The notes below the pieces were generated by a model. It was not told the origin of the DNA, did not search any database, and was given only the letters and a program-made list of their open reading frames with translations. A program made the translations under genes and the position numbers. From Populus alba (Eukaryota > Streptophyta > Magnoliopsida > Malpighiales > Salicaceae), in NCBI RefSeq assembly GCF_005239225.2, contig NC_133302.1, forward strand, positions 1,984,001-2,048,000: 64,000 bases of DNA, in the 5' to 3' direction. Positions 10,503 through 22,737 of this stretch are shown here, piece after piece. How positions within the stretch are numbered: the first letter of the stretch is position 1; each line of letters starts with the position of its first letter.

Positions 10503-12603
10503 TGTTGCTACCCAATTTTTGACCCATGTTTTTGATATATTTTCAAAAAATCCAAAAATAGAGAAAAACAATGAAAATCCAAAAAATATGTTTTTTTAAT
10601 ATATTTTCATCATTTTAGCATTTTCAACGTCGTCTAAAAAAAAGAATTTAAATTGTTAAAAGATTTTCAAACGTGTTCGACTTTTCACGCGTCATTTTTA
10701 AATCGTTGATTTTCCGCATTTGAGTCGACGTTGATATTGCTCGTTTCAAAAAATACAAAAAAATAAGAAAAATCAAAATTTACAAAAAGAAAGAAGTTGA
10801 GGGACCAAGTTGAAAAACCTAGCAACATTTTTGCCTATAAATACTGGTCTTTAACTCAAACAAAGAGGGGGGGCAATTTTGAAATATCAGAAAATACAAA
10901 AAAAATAACCTAACCCTAAACCTATCTCTACCAAGCCTGCAGCCCCCCTTCCCCCCTGGTTTTTAATTTTTTTGCTACAGCCGCCGGCCAGAAACCAAAG
11001 CCAAACAGCCCTTCCCTCAGCTTCTACCCACGCTGTTCCCCTAGATTTTTCACCTTTTCCAGCCACCACAGCCGGTTCTCCCCTCCTTTCCCCCCAGCAG
11101 CTTCTGATTCAATCTTCTCCCCATTTCTCAACCAGCACCGCCCCCCTACAGCTCATGAACCGGCCTGCCTGATTCGGTTCCTTCTTCCTTCAGCCACTCC
11201 CCAAGCAGACCGGCGTCCCTTGAACCAACCTTCAGCCTCCCCATTTCATTATCTCCCTCTCACAATCGGTTCCTCACCAGAGCTTCCTCTCCATTCATCA
11301 ACACAGCCCTGCCAAACACCCATCGCCCAGAACACATTTTCCAGCACCTAAACGAGCACCCCACTTCAGATCGCCTCCCCACTTCCCGATCTCCTCCATT
11401 CGGCTCCCCAGCGGCGATCAGGACAGCAGCCACCGCCCTCCTCTTCCTCTGTTTTTCAGACCCTCTCACGGTCCCCCTCCATTCGGCTTCCAATAGCAGC
11501 GGCCAGAACAACGGCGCTGCCATCACTAGAGACCCAGCGGCCTTCACTCCCTCCGTCTCTTTCCCCACAGCAGCCAACTCAAGACCAGCTGGAACACACT
11601 GCAACAGCCACAGACCAGCGGCGCTTCTTCAGCCAGCAACTGCGCAGCCGTTGACCGAGACACACCCACACATCCGATCTGCCATCCTGAAGCAGAGGAG
11701 AAGAAGAAACCCACGGACTGATCTGCAACGAAGAAGAAGAGAAAGAGGAGCAGATCGAAGACGGCGGAGAAAGAAAGAACAAAAAACAGATTTGAAAAAC
11801 TAAGAAAGACTTAAAATCGACTGCCCTTGCTGTGTGTTTTTTTTGGATTTGCAGGTGAAGAGACCGAAGAGAGGAGGAAGCATTACAGCCCCCTCACGCT
11901 GCCTGATTTTCGGGGCCCACGCGCCGCCAGTCACGGCGGTGCGTGGGGTCCACGTGCCGCTACTGTTCAGCAGCCCAGAACTGTTCCTGAAGGGTTTCCC
12001 AGTACTGTTATGGATTGTTTAGGGACCATTTTGTAATTTCCAAAGGGTTTAATGTAATATTTGTTTAGTTTTTAGTTTTTGTAATTTGTATTTTGTAAAT
12101 ATGGATGTAAAAGAAAAGAAAAGAAAAGAAAAAGAAAAGAAACAAAAATAAAAATAGTGAAAGTGTATGTGTATGTGTGTGTTTGTATTTGTTTTATGAA
12201 TTTGTTATTTTATTTATTTTATTTTTTCAGGATAAAATTGCAAATATATTAAAGAAGAATTTAATATTTTGATCGGATCACGGTTAAGAATTTATTAACT
12301 TATACGTAAGTGATATTTCTAATTTCCGATGAAAAGACAATTATTAAAACTTCTTTAACACATCAAAGCCACGAAGCAGCTTACCTCAGGTAGGGTGCGT
12401 TAGGGGTGCTAATACCTTCCCTAACCACAACCAGTCCCGTACCCGCGAATCTCTAACAAGACCAGTACATCAGGTTTCCTAGTAGCCCTCAATAAATTAC
12501 TAGGTGGCGACTCCAACGAACCAATTCAAGCAGCAAACAACAACAATGAGACTTAAATCGCCAGCCCGATGCCGCACGCCTGATTTTTTTTTGGGGTGCG
12601 ACA
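10503..12603 (+). repeat. 3' LTR of element A, complete, 2101 bp
   Basis: Begins TGTTGCTACCC and ends GGGGTGCGACA. It has a TATA box at 10837-10844, CAG|GTGAAG at 11854, a GC-rich inverted repeat at 11916-11947, the conserved U5 block at about 12375-12515, and TGGCGACTCC at 12504-12513. Confidence 0.9.
10837..10844 (+). promoter_or_regulatory. TATA box, 3' LTR of element A
   Basis: TATAAATA, identical in context to the box in the 5' LTR. It could drive transcripts outward into solo LTR E. Confidence 0.5.
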
Positions 12604-13062
12604 GGAGTAATAAATCCGCACACATTCTTGAAAGAAGCCTTGATTATAATCGAGGACATTTCAAAATTTAATTTTTTTATTATTATTCCACGATTTATGA
12701 GTCACAAACTTTTGAAATACTAAGGGAAAAATGAGCTTTCAAAGCACATGGAATCTCCTTAGATTTCTATCCAAAATCAATTGACGAGCCTAGAAAATAC
12801 CAACACCATAGCAATTATAAAGCAAACCAAACACCAAGCAGCTTACCTTAGGTAGGGCGTACTAGGGGTGCTAATACCTTCCCTTTACGCAACCAGTCCC
12901 TTACCTTAGAATCTCTGAAAGACCAGTTAGGGTTCCTAGTGACCAAAATACTAGGTGGCGACTCCAAAGAACCAAATCAGCAAAACCGAACAAAACGAAA
13001 GTCGCCAGTTGAATGTCGCAAAACAAAATTTTTTTTTGTTATGTTTTTTTTGGGGTGCGACA

Positions 13063-14480
13063 ATAGGGTTAATTTAAAGTTCGTTTTTTTTTTAAAAGTT
13101 CATCCTCGAGGTTTATATTGGTAGAAGGCAACAGAGGGCTGTTGTGTGGAGGAGGAAGAAAAAACAACGGAAAAGAGGAAAAAGAAGAAATTGGCGGTGG
13201 TGGTTGTTGTTATTGCTGCTAGTGAGAAGATGAGGTTGCAAGGGTGTTGGGTCACCGTTGCTCACAACGTGAGTGAGTTTACATGAGGAGGTTGACATAT
13301 GATTAAAAAAAAAAAAACTAAGGGGAGGTGCTGATTTTTCCCCAACTTTGCACCTTGATTTCTTAATCTCAATACCTTGAATCTACCTATATTTATGACA
13401 TTTTGTCTTCATCCAAGAAAAATCTTGGCCCTTGATTCAATTGGAACGAGCCCCAACCATTAGCTCAAATGTGCAATCATAGACTGTGAAAATTGGCTAC
13501 TAAAGGATAGTTGGATCGATCATTTTGGGGTAGTGTTGCGGCAACTATAGGGGCAATCGGTTGGTAAGGCCTAGTATAATGTCAGGTCATCATGGTGGTG
13601 TATGCTTTCCACGGTTTAATGGGGAGAAAAAGCATTAAATGACCCTGAAAAATAACCACCCGAGTAATTTTTTTGGACAAAAAGAAAAGGATGGTGAACA
13701 ATAATGAGACAACAAGTCGTCGGTTTGTTCTTGTTTTTGTTGGTTACTATTTGAAAAAACAAGTTGTTTTGGTCAATACGTGTTGTTTAACTTAAATGAA
13801 ATGGTGTTATTTTGGCTTTTAGGGTTTTAATTTAGGGATTTGACCAAAGTTTAATTTAGTCCCTTGGCTTTTAATTACGTCCCTAATTGACTTGAAGCTT
13901 TTGATTTTATGCAATTTTGCCCCTACAGGATTTCAATGTCTTTTCCATTATGCTCCTTAGTTGTAAATTTAAGCAAATTGACCCTCAATTAACTATTAAA
14001 CTTTCAATTTCACCTCTTTCTTCAACCAAATTAAGTCCCTGAAGTCTAGCACCTTTTTCAAAAATGTCCTTGGCTACAAATTTGTTTAATTTGACCCCTA
14101 ATTGACCCTAAACTTTGATTTTCTTTGATTTTACCCCTGATTTCAAGCAATTGACTTTGTAAAATTAAGTTTGGTCTTTTAAAAATAATTAAAATTTAAT
14201 TTGGCCTATTATTAAATCAAATTCGCCTATTAAAAATTTAATCATGTCTTTGGACTTAATTTTAATGCAGATATGTCTAATAATTATTTAATTTCACCTT
14301 TAATTTAAATTGCCTTTGCAATCTTTGGTACAACAAGGTATAATTATACTCTAAATTTTGTCCAAACGTTTAGCCCAATTTTTATGCATGTACCTAGGAT
14401 CTTCTTCAACTAGCTTTTGCCACATTGTCAGTCTTCTTGTTATTATGACTTTTGTTTTTGTTTTTATTTTTATTTTTTTC
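13063..14480 (-). mobile_element. Right part of the unclassified LTR-like repeat split by solo LTR E
   Basis: It starts with the second copy of the ATAGG duplication. From about 13800 the plus strand carries repeated phrases such as 'ttaattacgtccctaattga', which read on the minus strand like the U3 of solo LTR E (2600-2860). No gene is supported. The right terminus is uncertain. Confidence 0.35.
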
Positions 14481-15985
14481 AAGAAAAAAAAAGTAAATTT
14501 TAGATAATAATCCAAAAATGGATTATAACATAAAGTTTTAGAGTTGTTTTATGGGCTTTATATTAATATATTTAATAAAATCATGAAGAAAGATAATATT
14601 ATTCTAGTCAAATTAGAGAATGTTAGATGTGAACCACATAAATTATGACGACTTCTTAAATGGTTTAACAAATATTAATGTTAAAATGCTATTGGTCAAT
14701 TTTAAGTAGTTTTTTATTTGATAATCGCATGTATATGAGATATATAATAAGTATATTCAGAAAATTGGTTTCTCTGTACCATAACTGTATGTTTTCTTCC
14801 ATCACATCACAGATATACGTGAAAATAATTAAATGTTAGAAGAGAAACATATTTTTTTCATCAATTTACTTTCATGATTGATTCTCTCAAAAAGCTTGCT
14901 ATGAATCAAAGCAAGCAAGTAATCAATTATGAAAGAGATAACTGCACACTCTATATCTCGATTACTATAAGAAAGGGAAAAAAAAAAACTGCAGATATTA
15001 ATCTCTGGGAAAACCTTTCAAAAACGATAATAAAAACAGGGAAACGAAAAAAAAAGTCTTTAGGAAAACAAGATAAAAAGAAATCTTTCGGTACATATAT
15101 AAGTATATTATAGAAACATGGCATCAGAATATCTGTAAATATATTACTGGGAAGTCTAACTTCTTAATCAAAAGTAAAAACAGAAGGTTCGTGGAAATTT
15201 ATTAATTTGCCGTGTGGAATATCGTTCCATTTGACTCTGATGCTGTCAAAACCTCCCCAACAACCCAGTTGACAAAATAGACCATACACCTGCTTTTACA
15301 CTGCTTTAGTTCTCAAGAAAACTTTTAGATGCTCAAGCAAGAGCTATAAAGAAATTTCCTTGCTCCTTTTCCTTTACACGTTACCTTTTTTTATCTTTGG
15401 TAATTATTGCATTACTAATAATTTTCAAGAAGTCACATTCTGTCTCCGAAACAATACTGGCTCTACTAATCTTCAAGCGTCAGTACTTTACTCTTGATCA
15501 GCTATCCTTTCCGATTGCTGAATTTGATCTTTAAAGTCACCAAGTTGGTGGAATCCGACCAACTCATGAACACCATATAGAGGTAAACTGTGAGATTGTT
15601 GCTACTGATTGCATGCATGTAGTTTTCTTTGTTTTCTTCTTCTCGGTAATATTAATTTTTGCATGACAGCAATATTGACACTATGCCTTGTTTGTTTCTA
15701 GGAAAAAAAATTCAGTTAATTCCTGTTAAAAGAAAAAAAGTTACTTTCATCACAAGAAAATGTTTTCCTTTCCTTATCAAAAGGAAAACACTTTCCTATC
15801 TTTACATAAAACACATCTCAAATCCCCCTCTCTGTGTCTCTTTCCGAAAACACTTGAAGCAAGAACAATTGAAGCATATCTCTGGAACAATTGGATATTC
15901 CTCTTTATTTCAGGTATTTTTTTCTCAAATTTCTCTATATTATTTCCTTTATGTTTTTATCTTCTTCATTTATTTCTCTGTGTTT
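14481..15985. other. AT-rich non-coding stretch
   Basis: Nothing is supported here. Reading frames are short, lysine-rich or low-complexity, and I recognise no element ends, structural RNA or splice pattern. Confidence 0.5.
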
Positions 15986-16035
15986 TTTTCCATGTTGTTC
16001 AAACAAACCATCATGGTTTATCTTCTTCTTGTTTT

Positions 16036-16375
16036 CCTCTTCGTCTTCCCTTGTCTTTCTTTCTGTCTTTGTTTTTCTTCGTTTCTATGTCTGTCTCTCT
16101 TTCTCTGTAATGTATGTCTTTCTCTCTCTGTTTTCGTTCTTTCTTCGTCTTTTCGTTCTCGGTCTCATGGGTTCTGTCCTGTGCTTCTTCTTCTTTGTCT
16201 TTCTGTCTTTGTTTTTCTTCGTTTATGTGTCTGTCTCTCTTTCTCTCTAATCTATGTCTTTCTCTCTCTGTTTTTGTTCTTTCTTCGTGTTTTCGTTCTC
16301 GGTCTCCTGTGCTTCTTCTTCTTTGTCTTTCGTCTTTGTTTCTATTGTGACTTCTCCTAGAATGCTCTGTTTCTG
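16036..16375 (+). repeat. Pyrimidine-rich tandem duplication, about 140-bp unit
   Basis: A segment beginning near GTCTTTGTTTTTCTTCGTTT (about 16061) is repeated with few changes about 140 bp later (about 16206). A partial third copy lies near 16325-16350. The strand is almost all C and T, so the long reading frame across it is low-complexity and not credible as a gene. Confidence 0.65.
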
Positions 16376-16529
16376 GTACAGTTGCTGCTGAAGATGGAGC
16401 TCTAGAGCTGCTACTGAAGACGAAGTTGAGGGCGTGCTGCAGGAATACAACGGTCTCACCTTTTGTTTCTCTCTGCTAAAGATTTTCTGATTCGTCAAAT
16501 AATTTGAGAGGACCACTCATTACTCCTCG

Positions 16530-18130
16530 TTTCACTACTAGAATAGGCGTTGAAGTCAATCTCTCTTTCAACTCTAAGAAACTTCTCTCACAAGCTTCAG
16601 ACCACTGAAACTTAACATTCTTCTGCGTTAACTTAGTCAATGGTGCAGAAATCCAAGAAAAGTTATCCACAAACCTCCGATAGTAGCCGGCCAAACCTAA
16701 GAAACTTCTAATCTCTATCACCGAAGTAGGCCTAAGCCACTACTTAACTTCTTCAATCTTTTGAGGATCAACCTCAATCCCACCTCAATCCCATTCCTTA
16801 ACACTACATGCCCAAGAAATGCTACACTCTCCAACCAAAACTCGCTCTTTGAGAACTTGCCATACAACTAATGATCTTGCAGGGTTTGAAGCATCATTCT
16901 CAAGTGCTGCTCATACTCCTCTCTAGACCTCGAATACATCAAAATATCATCAATAAAAACTATCACAAATCGATCAATAAACTGTCCAAACACTCTATTC
17001 ATCAAATCCATAAAAGTTGCTGGCGCATTCATCAACCCAAAAGACATCACTAAGAACTCATAATGACCATACTGAGTTCTAAAAGATGTCTTTGAAATGT
17101 CCTCTCCCTTATCCCCAACTAATGATACCCAGATCGAAGATTGATCTTATAAAAGAATTGAGCTCCTTGTAATTGATCAAACAAATCATCTATACGAGGG
17201 AGTGGGTATCTATTTCGAACTGTCACCCGATTCAGTTGCCTATAATCTATACATAACCTCAATGACCCATCTTTCTTCTTTACAAACAACAATTGGGCTC
17301 CCCAAGGGGACACACTTGGTCAGATAAACTTTTTATCCAACAAATCCTATAGTTGATCCTTTAGCTCCCTTAATTCTGTTGGCACCATTCTATATGGTGC
17401 CATTGATATTGGTTTGGTACCCGGAACCAAATCAATACAAAACTCAATCTCTCTATATGGAGGCAATGCAGGTAAGTCATCAGGAAAGACATCGATAAAC
17501 TCCCTAACTATAGGGACTTGGTCTAACTGAGAAATTTCTTTCTCTACATCCACTATATATGCTAGGTAGCATTGTACCCCTTTTCGGGCCATTTTCCTCG
17601 AGATAGCAGATAACATAATTGATGGAGACCTAATCTTATCTCCTTGAAATACCAACCCAACTTCTTTATCTAGATCAAACATTATTTTCTTACCCCAACA
17701 ATCTACCGAAGCCCTAATCTTCGCCAACCAATCCATTCCCAAAATCACATCAAAATCAACCATATCTAAAACATTTAAGTCTCCCATAAAGATCTTATCT
17801 CCAATCTCTATTTCACAATCCAAATACACATACTTCACTAATATTAATTCATCTAAGGGAGTACAAACTAAAATTGGGGATTTTAACAAGGTTGGTTGTC
17901 TATCTAACCTTAGGGAAAAATATGGAGACACAAACAAATGAGTTGCTATCGTATTAAATAATATTTTTGCTTCAAAGGAGCAAACAATAAGAATATGTTG
18001 AGGTGCAGATGTACTGCCCCACCTCCTATACCTAGCATTTCTAAACTACATCATAAGGACATCATCCTGATCATCATCTACTATAATAGTATTAGCTATT
18101 CATCTATTCCTCGGCATTTCCTAAAATAAA
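16530..18130 (-). pseudogene. Ty3/Gypsy protease-reverse transcriptase fragment, broken
   Basis: On the minus strand, in order, are a short gag start (near 18115), a protease region, and reverse transcriptase blocks. The protease block (17347-17990) includes LGMDWLAKIRA, but its active-site region reads LFNTIATHLFVS, so the catalytic aspartate is replaced by asparagine. Reverse transcriptase motifs are [20 protein letters not shown] (17119-17313), [11 protein letters not shown] and FIDDILMYS (16868-17050), and FLGLAGYYRRFV (16640-16721). Stops and frame changes separate the blocks. Most of gag is missing, and RNase H and integrase are absent past about 16530. The form suggests a chromovirus-type element such as Del/Tekay. 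Confidence 0.85.
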
Positions 18131-18320
18131 AGTGAGAGCACTGAAGTCATGCTAGAACAATAGCATGATAATTATCACAGAATTATAGGAAAGCATATCT
18201 ATCACAAGGAAGAAGACATGCTTGATGAGAATTCAAAATTTTAAAAACAACAAACAAGACGATACGGATCCTAATGCTCCACTTATTATAATTTTTTTTC
18301 TATTGTTTCTTTAACCTAAA

Positions 18321-18332
18321 GCTCTGATACCA
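18321..18332 (-). other. Primer binding site for initiator tRNA-Met (Gypsy fragment)
   Basis: The minus strand reads TGGTATCAGAGC, the standard plant site complementary to the 3' end of initiator methionine tRNA. It lies between the gag start and the presumed LTR to the right, which agrees with the minus orientation. Confidence 0.7.
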
Positions 18333-20505
18333 AGTTTTTCACGACCCGAATCCTGGATCCATGACCAGCACATAGGCAAGGTTCCCCTCCAAGGTTCCAT
18401 ACCTATGCAAACCCAAACTTACATACAAAACTTATCCTTTAAACAACTCAATCAGAGTTCAACGCAGCAGTAACAACAAAACTAACTTTATAACATAATT
18501 CGATTGTCTTAATACAAGAGTTGATATAAATTCTTAGTTTTGGAGCACTAACTTAACAAAAAAGAAGGTACAAATTACAACCAAAAAGCAGGTTCGGAAG
18601 ATTCACAAAAGTGACCTGCTATCAAGCTATAAGCCTGAAAAGGATAAATAATGAGAGGATGAGTTCAACAACTCAATGAGTAGATAACGTTCAATATACA
18701 CACACGAGGTAATACATCAATGAGAAATATATATACAAGTATGGCTCTAGGTTCTTATAGAAAGGTTCCTCAAATAGGCCATAACAAGAATATCATATGG
18801 TAAAACTCGTCAGAAAATCAAAATGCAATGAGCATGAGGCTCCGTACTGTGGGATGATTAGTCCACACAGGTTGGTGACTCCCCCGACCAACTAGGGTTC
18901 AGATACGATGTGCACAAAGACTAACACTACCCTGTTAGCATAGGTATTCTGACTGACATACCATAGGTTCATAATCATAATCAAACAAACATATTCATAT
19001 CTCAAGGCTCAACTCATGACATCAATTAAATAAGGAGCTATCAATTCAGAAGTCAATTCAAATTATATACTGGTTCATATCAAGAATTCAGATTCAACAA
19101 TTGATCATGCTTTATCATAACAAGGATAATAATCAACATGTATATTATCAAGAAGCATGATCCAATTCATATTAACAAATCAAATATTTATAATATTTCT
19201 CATGCATATAGAAAATTACCAGCTCACCTGACTCAAAAGCAAAAAGTACTCAAAAGCAGACACCGAAGAAAATCCTATTAACGTGTTGTTGGTAGAGAAG
19301 TATCTGAATACAAAGGAGACATATTCAAAAACGACTCGAAATGAAATATAACCTATTTAATGCACTTATCTAAGTGTATATTCCATAACCCTATATTTGT
19401 TTAAACTAAACTAGTTATTTTCCCAAAAACCCAAAAATTAACGGTTTTCCCGAAATCTAATCCATAATAAAACAAATAATAAGATTAGTAATAATTCACT
19501 AAATAAACCTCATTTATTCATCAAACTAATCTACAAAAGCTAATATTACAGCTAGGTACTAATCTGGAATTTATCATATTTTTAGGGCCAAATTGTAATA
19601 TTCATCTAATTGGAGGACCAAACTAAACATATCATAAATTCATGACTATAGTGGAATTATGTCCATAATTCATCCTCATTTCTTTCCAGAACCTCTAATT
19701 ATGCTCCAAGGACCATTTTGGAATTTTTACCAAATTTCTTAGGGTCAAATGGTAATTTTTGTCAAATTGGAGGACCAAATTGAAAGGTTTAAAATTTCAT
19801 AATTATACAGTAATTCTACCCATAATTCATATGTTATTCTATTCAGAATCTCGGAATATGCTCCAGGGACCAATATGTAACTTTCCAAAGTTCGGGGACT
19901 AAACTGTAATTTTTGCAAATTGAGGGACCAAATTGAATTTTCATCATCTTCAACCTCTAACCCAGAATTTTAATAGAAACCTACTGTGCTCTCTAAATTT
20001 CTAACACAAATTCACCATTCAAACAAAACCATAACTCAAAATCATTATCTTTCAATTCAATCTCTCAAATTCAACTTAACAATCCATTACCCACAATAAT
20101 CAACCCCTAACATTCAATTTAAATCATCAATCAAACCCAAAACACAAACTTCATAACCCTAACATTTATCAAAACTGAAATTAAAGCTTAATTAACACAT
20201 ATTTATACATAATCTTACCTTTAAACTTATTTCCTTCAACTCCTTTCTATTTCCTTTCTAATTTCCCTCTTTTCTCTTCTTCTTCTTCTTTCTCCCTTCT
20301 CTCTCACGGTTTGCTCTCAATTTTCAGATCCCTCTTTCCTTCCTTTTTTTTTTTTTTACTTTCTATTTATATTTATCATCTCTTTATTCAATTACTACCA
20401 TACCCCTTATTTAATTATACTTACTCTTTAAGCCTCCAAGGGCTTTCTAGCCTTTTCCTATCCCTTTAATTCAAAACATTACAATAAGAACGAATCCTAG
20501 ATGCA
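18333..20505 (-). repeat. Presumed 5' LTR of the Gypsy fragment
   Basis: This directly abuts the primer binding site and has no coding potential. It contains repeated phrases such as GGACCAAATTGAAAGG common in plant LTR U3 regions. The right terminus was not identified, so the end is approximate, and no partner LTR is present. Confidence 0.5.
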
Positions 20506-20509
20506 ACCT

Positions 20510-20795
20510 TGTGAAAGAAAAGACAGAACATATTCCCAATCTGAAATGATAGTTTCAAATATGTTCTTCCTAGTATGCCAAATAAGCCAGATTATTCCAT
20601 CAATCAATCCCTGCCATTGTTGAAACAATCATCCATGGAATGAGGTATGCATCATAAAAGAACCCACCAGCTAACTATTATATTCCAGAAATTCCAAAAT
20701 TAACAATCTTTCACTTGAAGACAAAAGGCATCCCACTTCTAGCTAGCTAGACAAGAAGTGGGTGGGGTGTGCCTTTTGTTCTCCATTAATCAACA
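20510..20795 (-). repeat. 3' LTR of cop1 with an internal inverted repeat
   Basis: On the minus strand a purine tract (20796-20807) precedes TGTTGATTAATGG, taken as the LTR start at 20795. ACAAAAGGCATCCCACTTCT (from 20721) pairs imperfectly with AGAAGTGGGTGGGGTGTGCC (from 20755). The left end is approximate. Confidence 0.45.
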
Positions 20796-20799
20796 ATCT

Positions 20800-21215
20800 C
20801 CCGCTTAGAGACAAAAGGCATCTCACCTGTCTTCTATCCTTGAAGACCAATTGAAGCTTTGCACAACTTCAGTTTCTCTATCGTTACCTCTTTTGTAAGC
20901 ATATCAGCAGGATTTTTGCTTCCTCGAATCTTCTCAACTGTCAACTGACCATTAGAGCGAATGAAATGAAATCTCAACTATATGTGTTTTGTCCTGGAAT
21001 AGAAGGCTGGATTTTTTGCAAGAAAAACAACACTCTGACTATCATTGTATAGTGCCTTTATGATGCTTCTTGCTTAATTCATCCAAGAAGCTTTGTAACC
21101 AAACCATCTCCTTTCCAGCTTCAGTTACAGCTACATATTCAACTTCAATTATAGATAGAGCAACAATCTTTTGTAGCTTCGAAGCCCAATATACAACTGT
21201 ATTACCCAAAGTATA
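20800..21215 (-). pseudogene. cop1 RNase H, C-terminal part
   Basis: The minus strand encodes YTLGNTVVYWASKLQKIVAL and then a sequence related to STTEAEYVA, reading IIEVEYVAVTEAGKEMVWL. Further toward 20830 come remnants of NPAF.SRTKHI and NPADMLTK. These are Copia RNase H motifs. The left limit abuts the purine tract; the right limit is the solo LTR insertion at 21216. Confidence 0.8.
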
Positions 21216-21804
21216 AGTCGCACGTCGGAAAATCCGCACGGCATCGGTTGGCGATTTTTCTCGTTGTTGCTCATTGTTGCGTTTGCTTTAAATTCGTTGG
21301 GAGTCGCCACCTAGTAATTTATTAAAGGCTACTAGGAAACCGGATGTACTGGTCGTGTCAGAGATTCGCGGATAAGGGACTGGTTGTGGTTAGGGAAGGT
21401 ATTAGCACCCCTAATGCACCCTACCTGAGGTAAGCTGCTTCACGAATTTGATGTGTTAAAGAAGTTTTAATAATTGTCTTTTCATCGGAAATTAGAAATA
21501 TCACTTACGTATAAGTTAATAATTCTTAACCGTGATCCGATCAAAATATTAAATTCTTCTTTAATATATTTGCAATTTTATCATTAAAAAATATATACAA
21601 ACAAAATACAAACACACACATACACTTTCCACTATTTTTGTTTCTTTTCCTTTCTTTCCTTTACATCCACAATACAAATACAAATTCAAAAAAATATATA
21701 AAAATTACATTAATTAATTTAAAAATTAAAAAATAAACCCTAAAACCTAGAATCAGGTACAGTGCAGCCACGGGAACAGTGTTCGCAGGCTTCTGGATTT
21801 GAAA

Positions 21805-21850
21805 ACAGTGGCGGCGCGTCTCCTCCACGTGCCGCCGCCGCCAGTAACTG
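21805..21850 (-). repeat. GC-rich palindromic motif in the solo LTR
   Basis: The plus strand reads CAGTGGCGGCGCGTCTCCTC followed by CACGTGCCGCC. It is equivalent to the motif at 5997-6045 and 41409-41443. Confidence 0.4.
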
Positions 21851-22729
21851 GAGACAGAGGGATCTAGTTCGGCTTCCCTCCTCCTTCCTTTCCTCGCCGA
21901 CGATGACACCCACCGTCACCTACAAAAGCATGAAAACCCAACAAACAGTCAATTTTAACCCATTTTTAGTTTAGATCTGCTTCTCTCCCTTCTCATTTTC
22001 AGATCTGCTCATCTCTGCATATTATTTCGGTTTCCTCCTCTTCTGTTTCAGGTGGCCGAAGGTTGTAAGGGGGAGCTGTGGGTGGTCGGTTGAAGGAGGA
22101 GACCGGTGGCGGTGCTGAGGAGATCGGGTCTGTGGCCAGCTGCTGTGGTCGGCGGTTCGTTGACCCGGAGAGGGAGGCCGATGGGTCTGCTGAGAGAGGA
22201 GCGGCTCCGCCTGTCCTCTGGTTAGTGGGGATGAGGTCGTTCTGTGGCACTGCTCGTGGTCGATTTCTCTGACCGCCGCTGCTGGAGGCCGAACGGAGAC
22301 TGTAGGTCTGGGGCTGCTGAAGCTGCGGTGGAGGCCGTGGCTTTTTCAGGTGGGAGAGGGCAGATTTGTGGCTGTTACTGGGGAGAAGAGAAACGAAAAT
22401 GGCCGGGGGGGGCTGTTTTCTTTGTTTGTTTCTCAAAAGGAAGAAGGAGATGGGGCTACGGTGTGGAGGATTGAAGGGGCGGCCGAGAGGGAAGAAGACC
22501 GGCGATGGGGCTTGGCCAGCCGGCTGGAGAAGAGGAAGAAGAAAAATAAACCAGGGGGTTTGGGGGCTGTTTTTTGCCGTGTGTGGGGGAAGGAAGAAGA
22601 GAAAAATAAACAATCAAAGGGGCTGGGGGCTCCGGCGGCTGCCTTTGGGTAGAGATAAGTTTAGGGTTTTTGTGTTTCTCCCCTCTTTACAAAATTGTCC
22701 CCCCTCCTTGAATGTGTTGAGGAAACCAG

Positions 22730-22737
22730 TATTTATA
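22730..22737 (-). promoter_or_regulatory. TATA box of the reverse solo LTR
   Basis: The minus strand reads TATAAATA in the context GCCTATAAATACTGG, matching element A. Confidence 0.5.

Larger units (their letters stand above)
4584..12603 (+). mobile_element. Element A: young non-autonomous Tat/Ogre-like LTR retrotransposon
   Basis: The element begins TGTTGCTACCC at 4584 and ends GGGGTGCGACA at 12603. It is flanked by the 5-bp duplication GGAGT (4579-4583 and 12604-12608). The 5' LTR is shortened and the 3' LTR (10503-12603) is complete. Over their shared ~1.47 kb the two LTRs differ at only about seven places by eye, so the insertion is recent. The interior of about 4.45 kb holds only a remnant of the start of gag and no protease, reverse transcriptase or integrase. 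It also has five tandem-repeat blocks, a hairpin and a polypurine tract. Its movement must have depended on proteins from another element (inference). Confidence 0.9.
2274..13062 (+). mobile_element. Solo LTR (called E), interrupted by element A
   Basis: The LTR begins TGTTGTAACCC at 2274 and ends GGGGTGCGACA at 13062. It is flanked by the 5-bp direct repeat ATAGG at 2269-2273 and 13063-13067. No internal region is present, so it is a solo LTR left by recombination. Its own sequence is 2274-4583 plus 12609-13062, about 2.76 kb; the rest is element A with its GGAGT duplication. It contains a TATA box, a leader, a row of palindromes (3532-3860) and the conserved U5 block with TGGCGACTCC at 12955-12964. 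Its start resembles the LTR of element D. Confidence 0.85.

Noticed and set aside
14874..15113. 79-codon lysine-rich frame
   Set aside because: AT-rich sequence with runs of A, no family and no promoter or splice support.
15659..16360. 233-codon frame with many Leu, Phe and Ser residues
   Set aside because: It comes from a C/T-only tract, and several frames are open at once. The repeated membrane-like look is an effect of composition.
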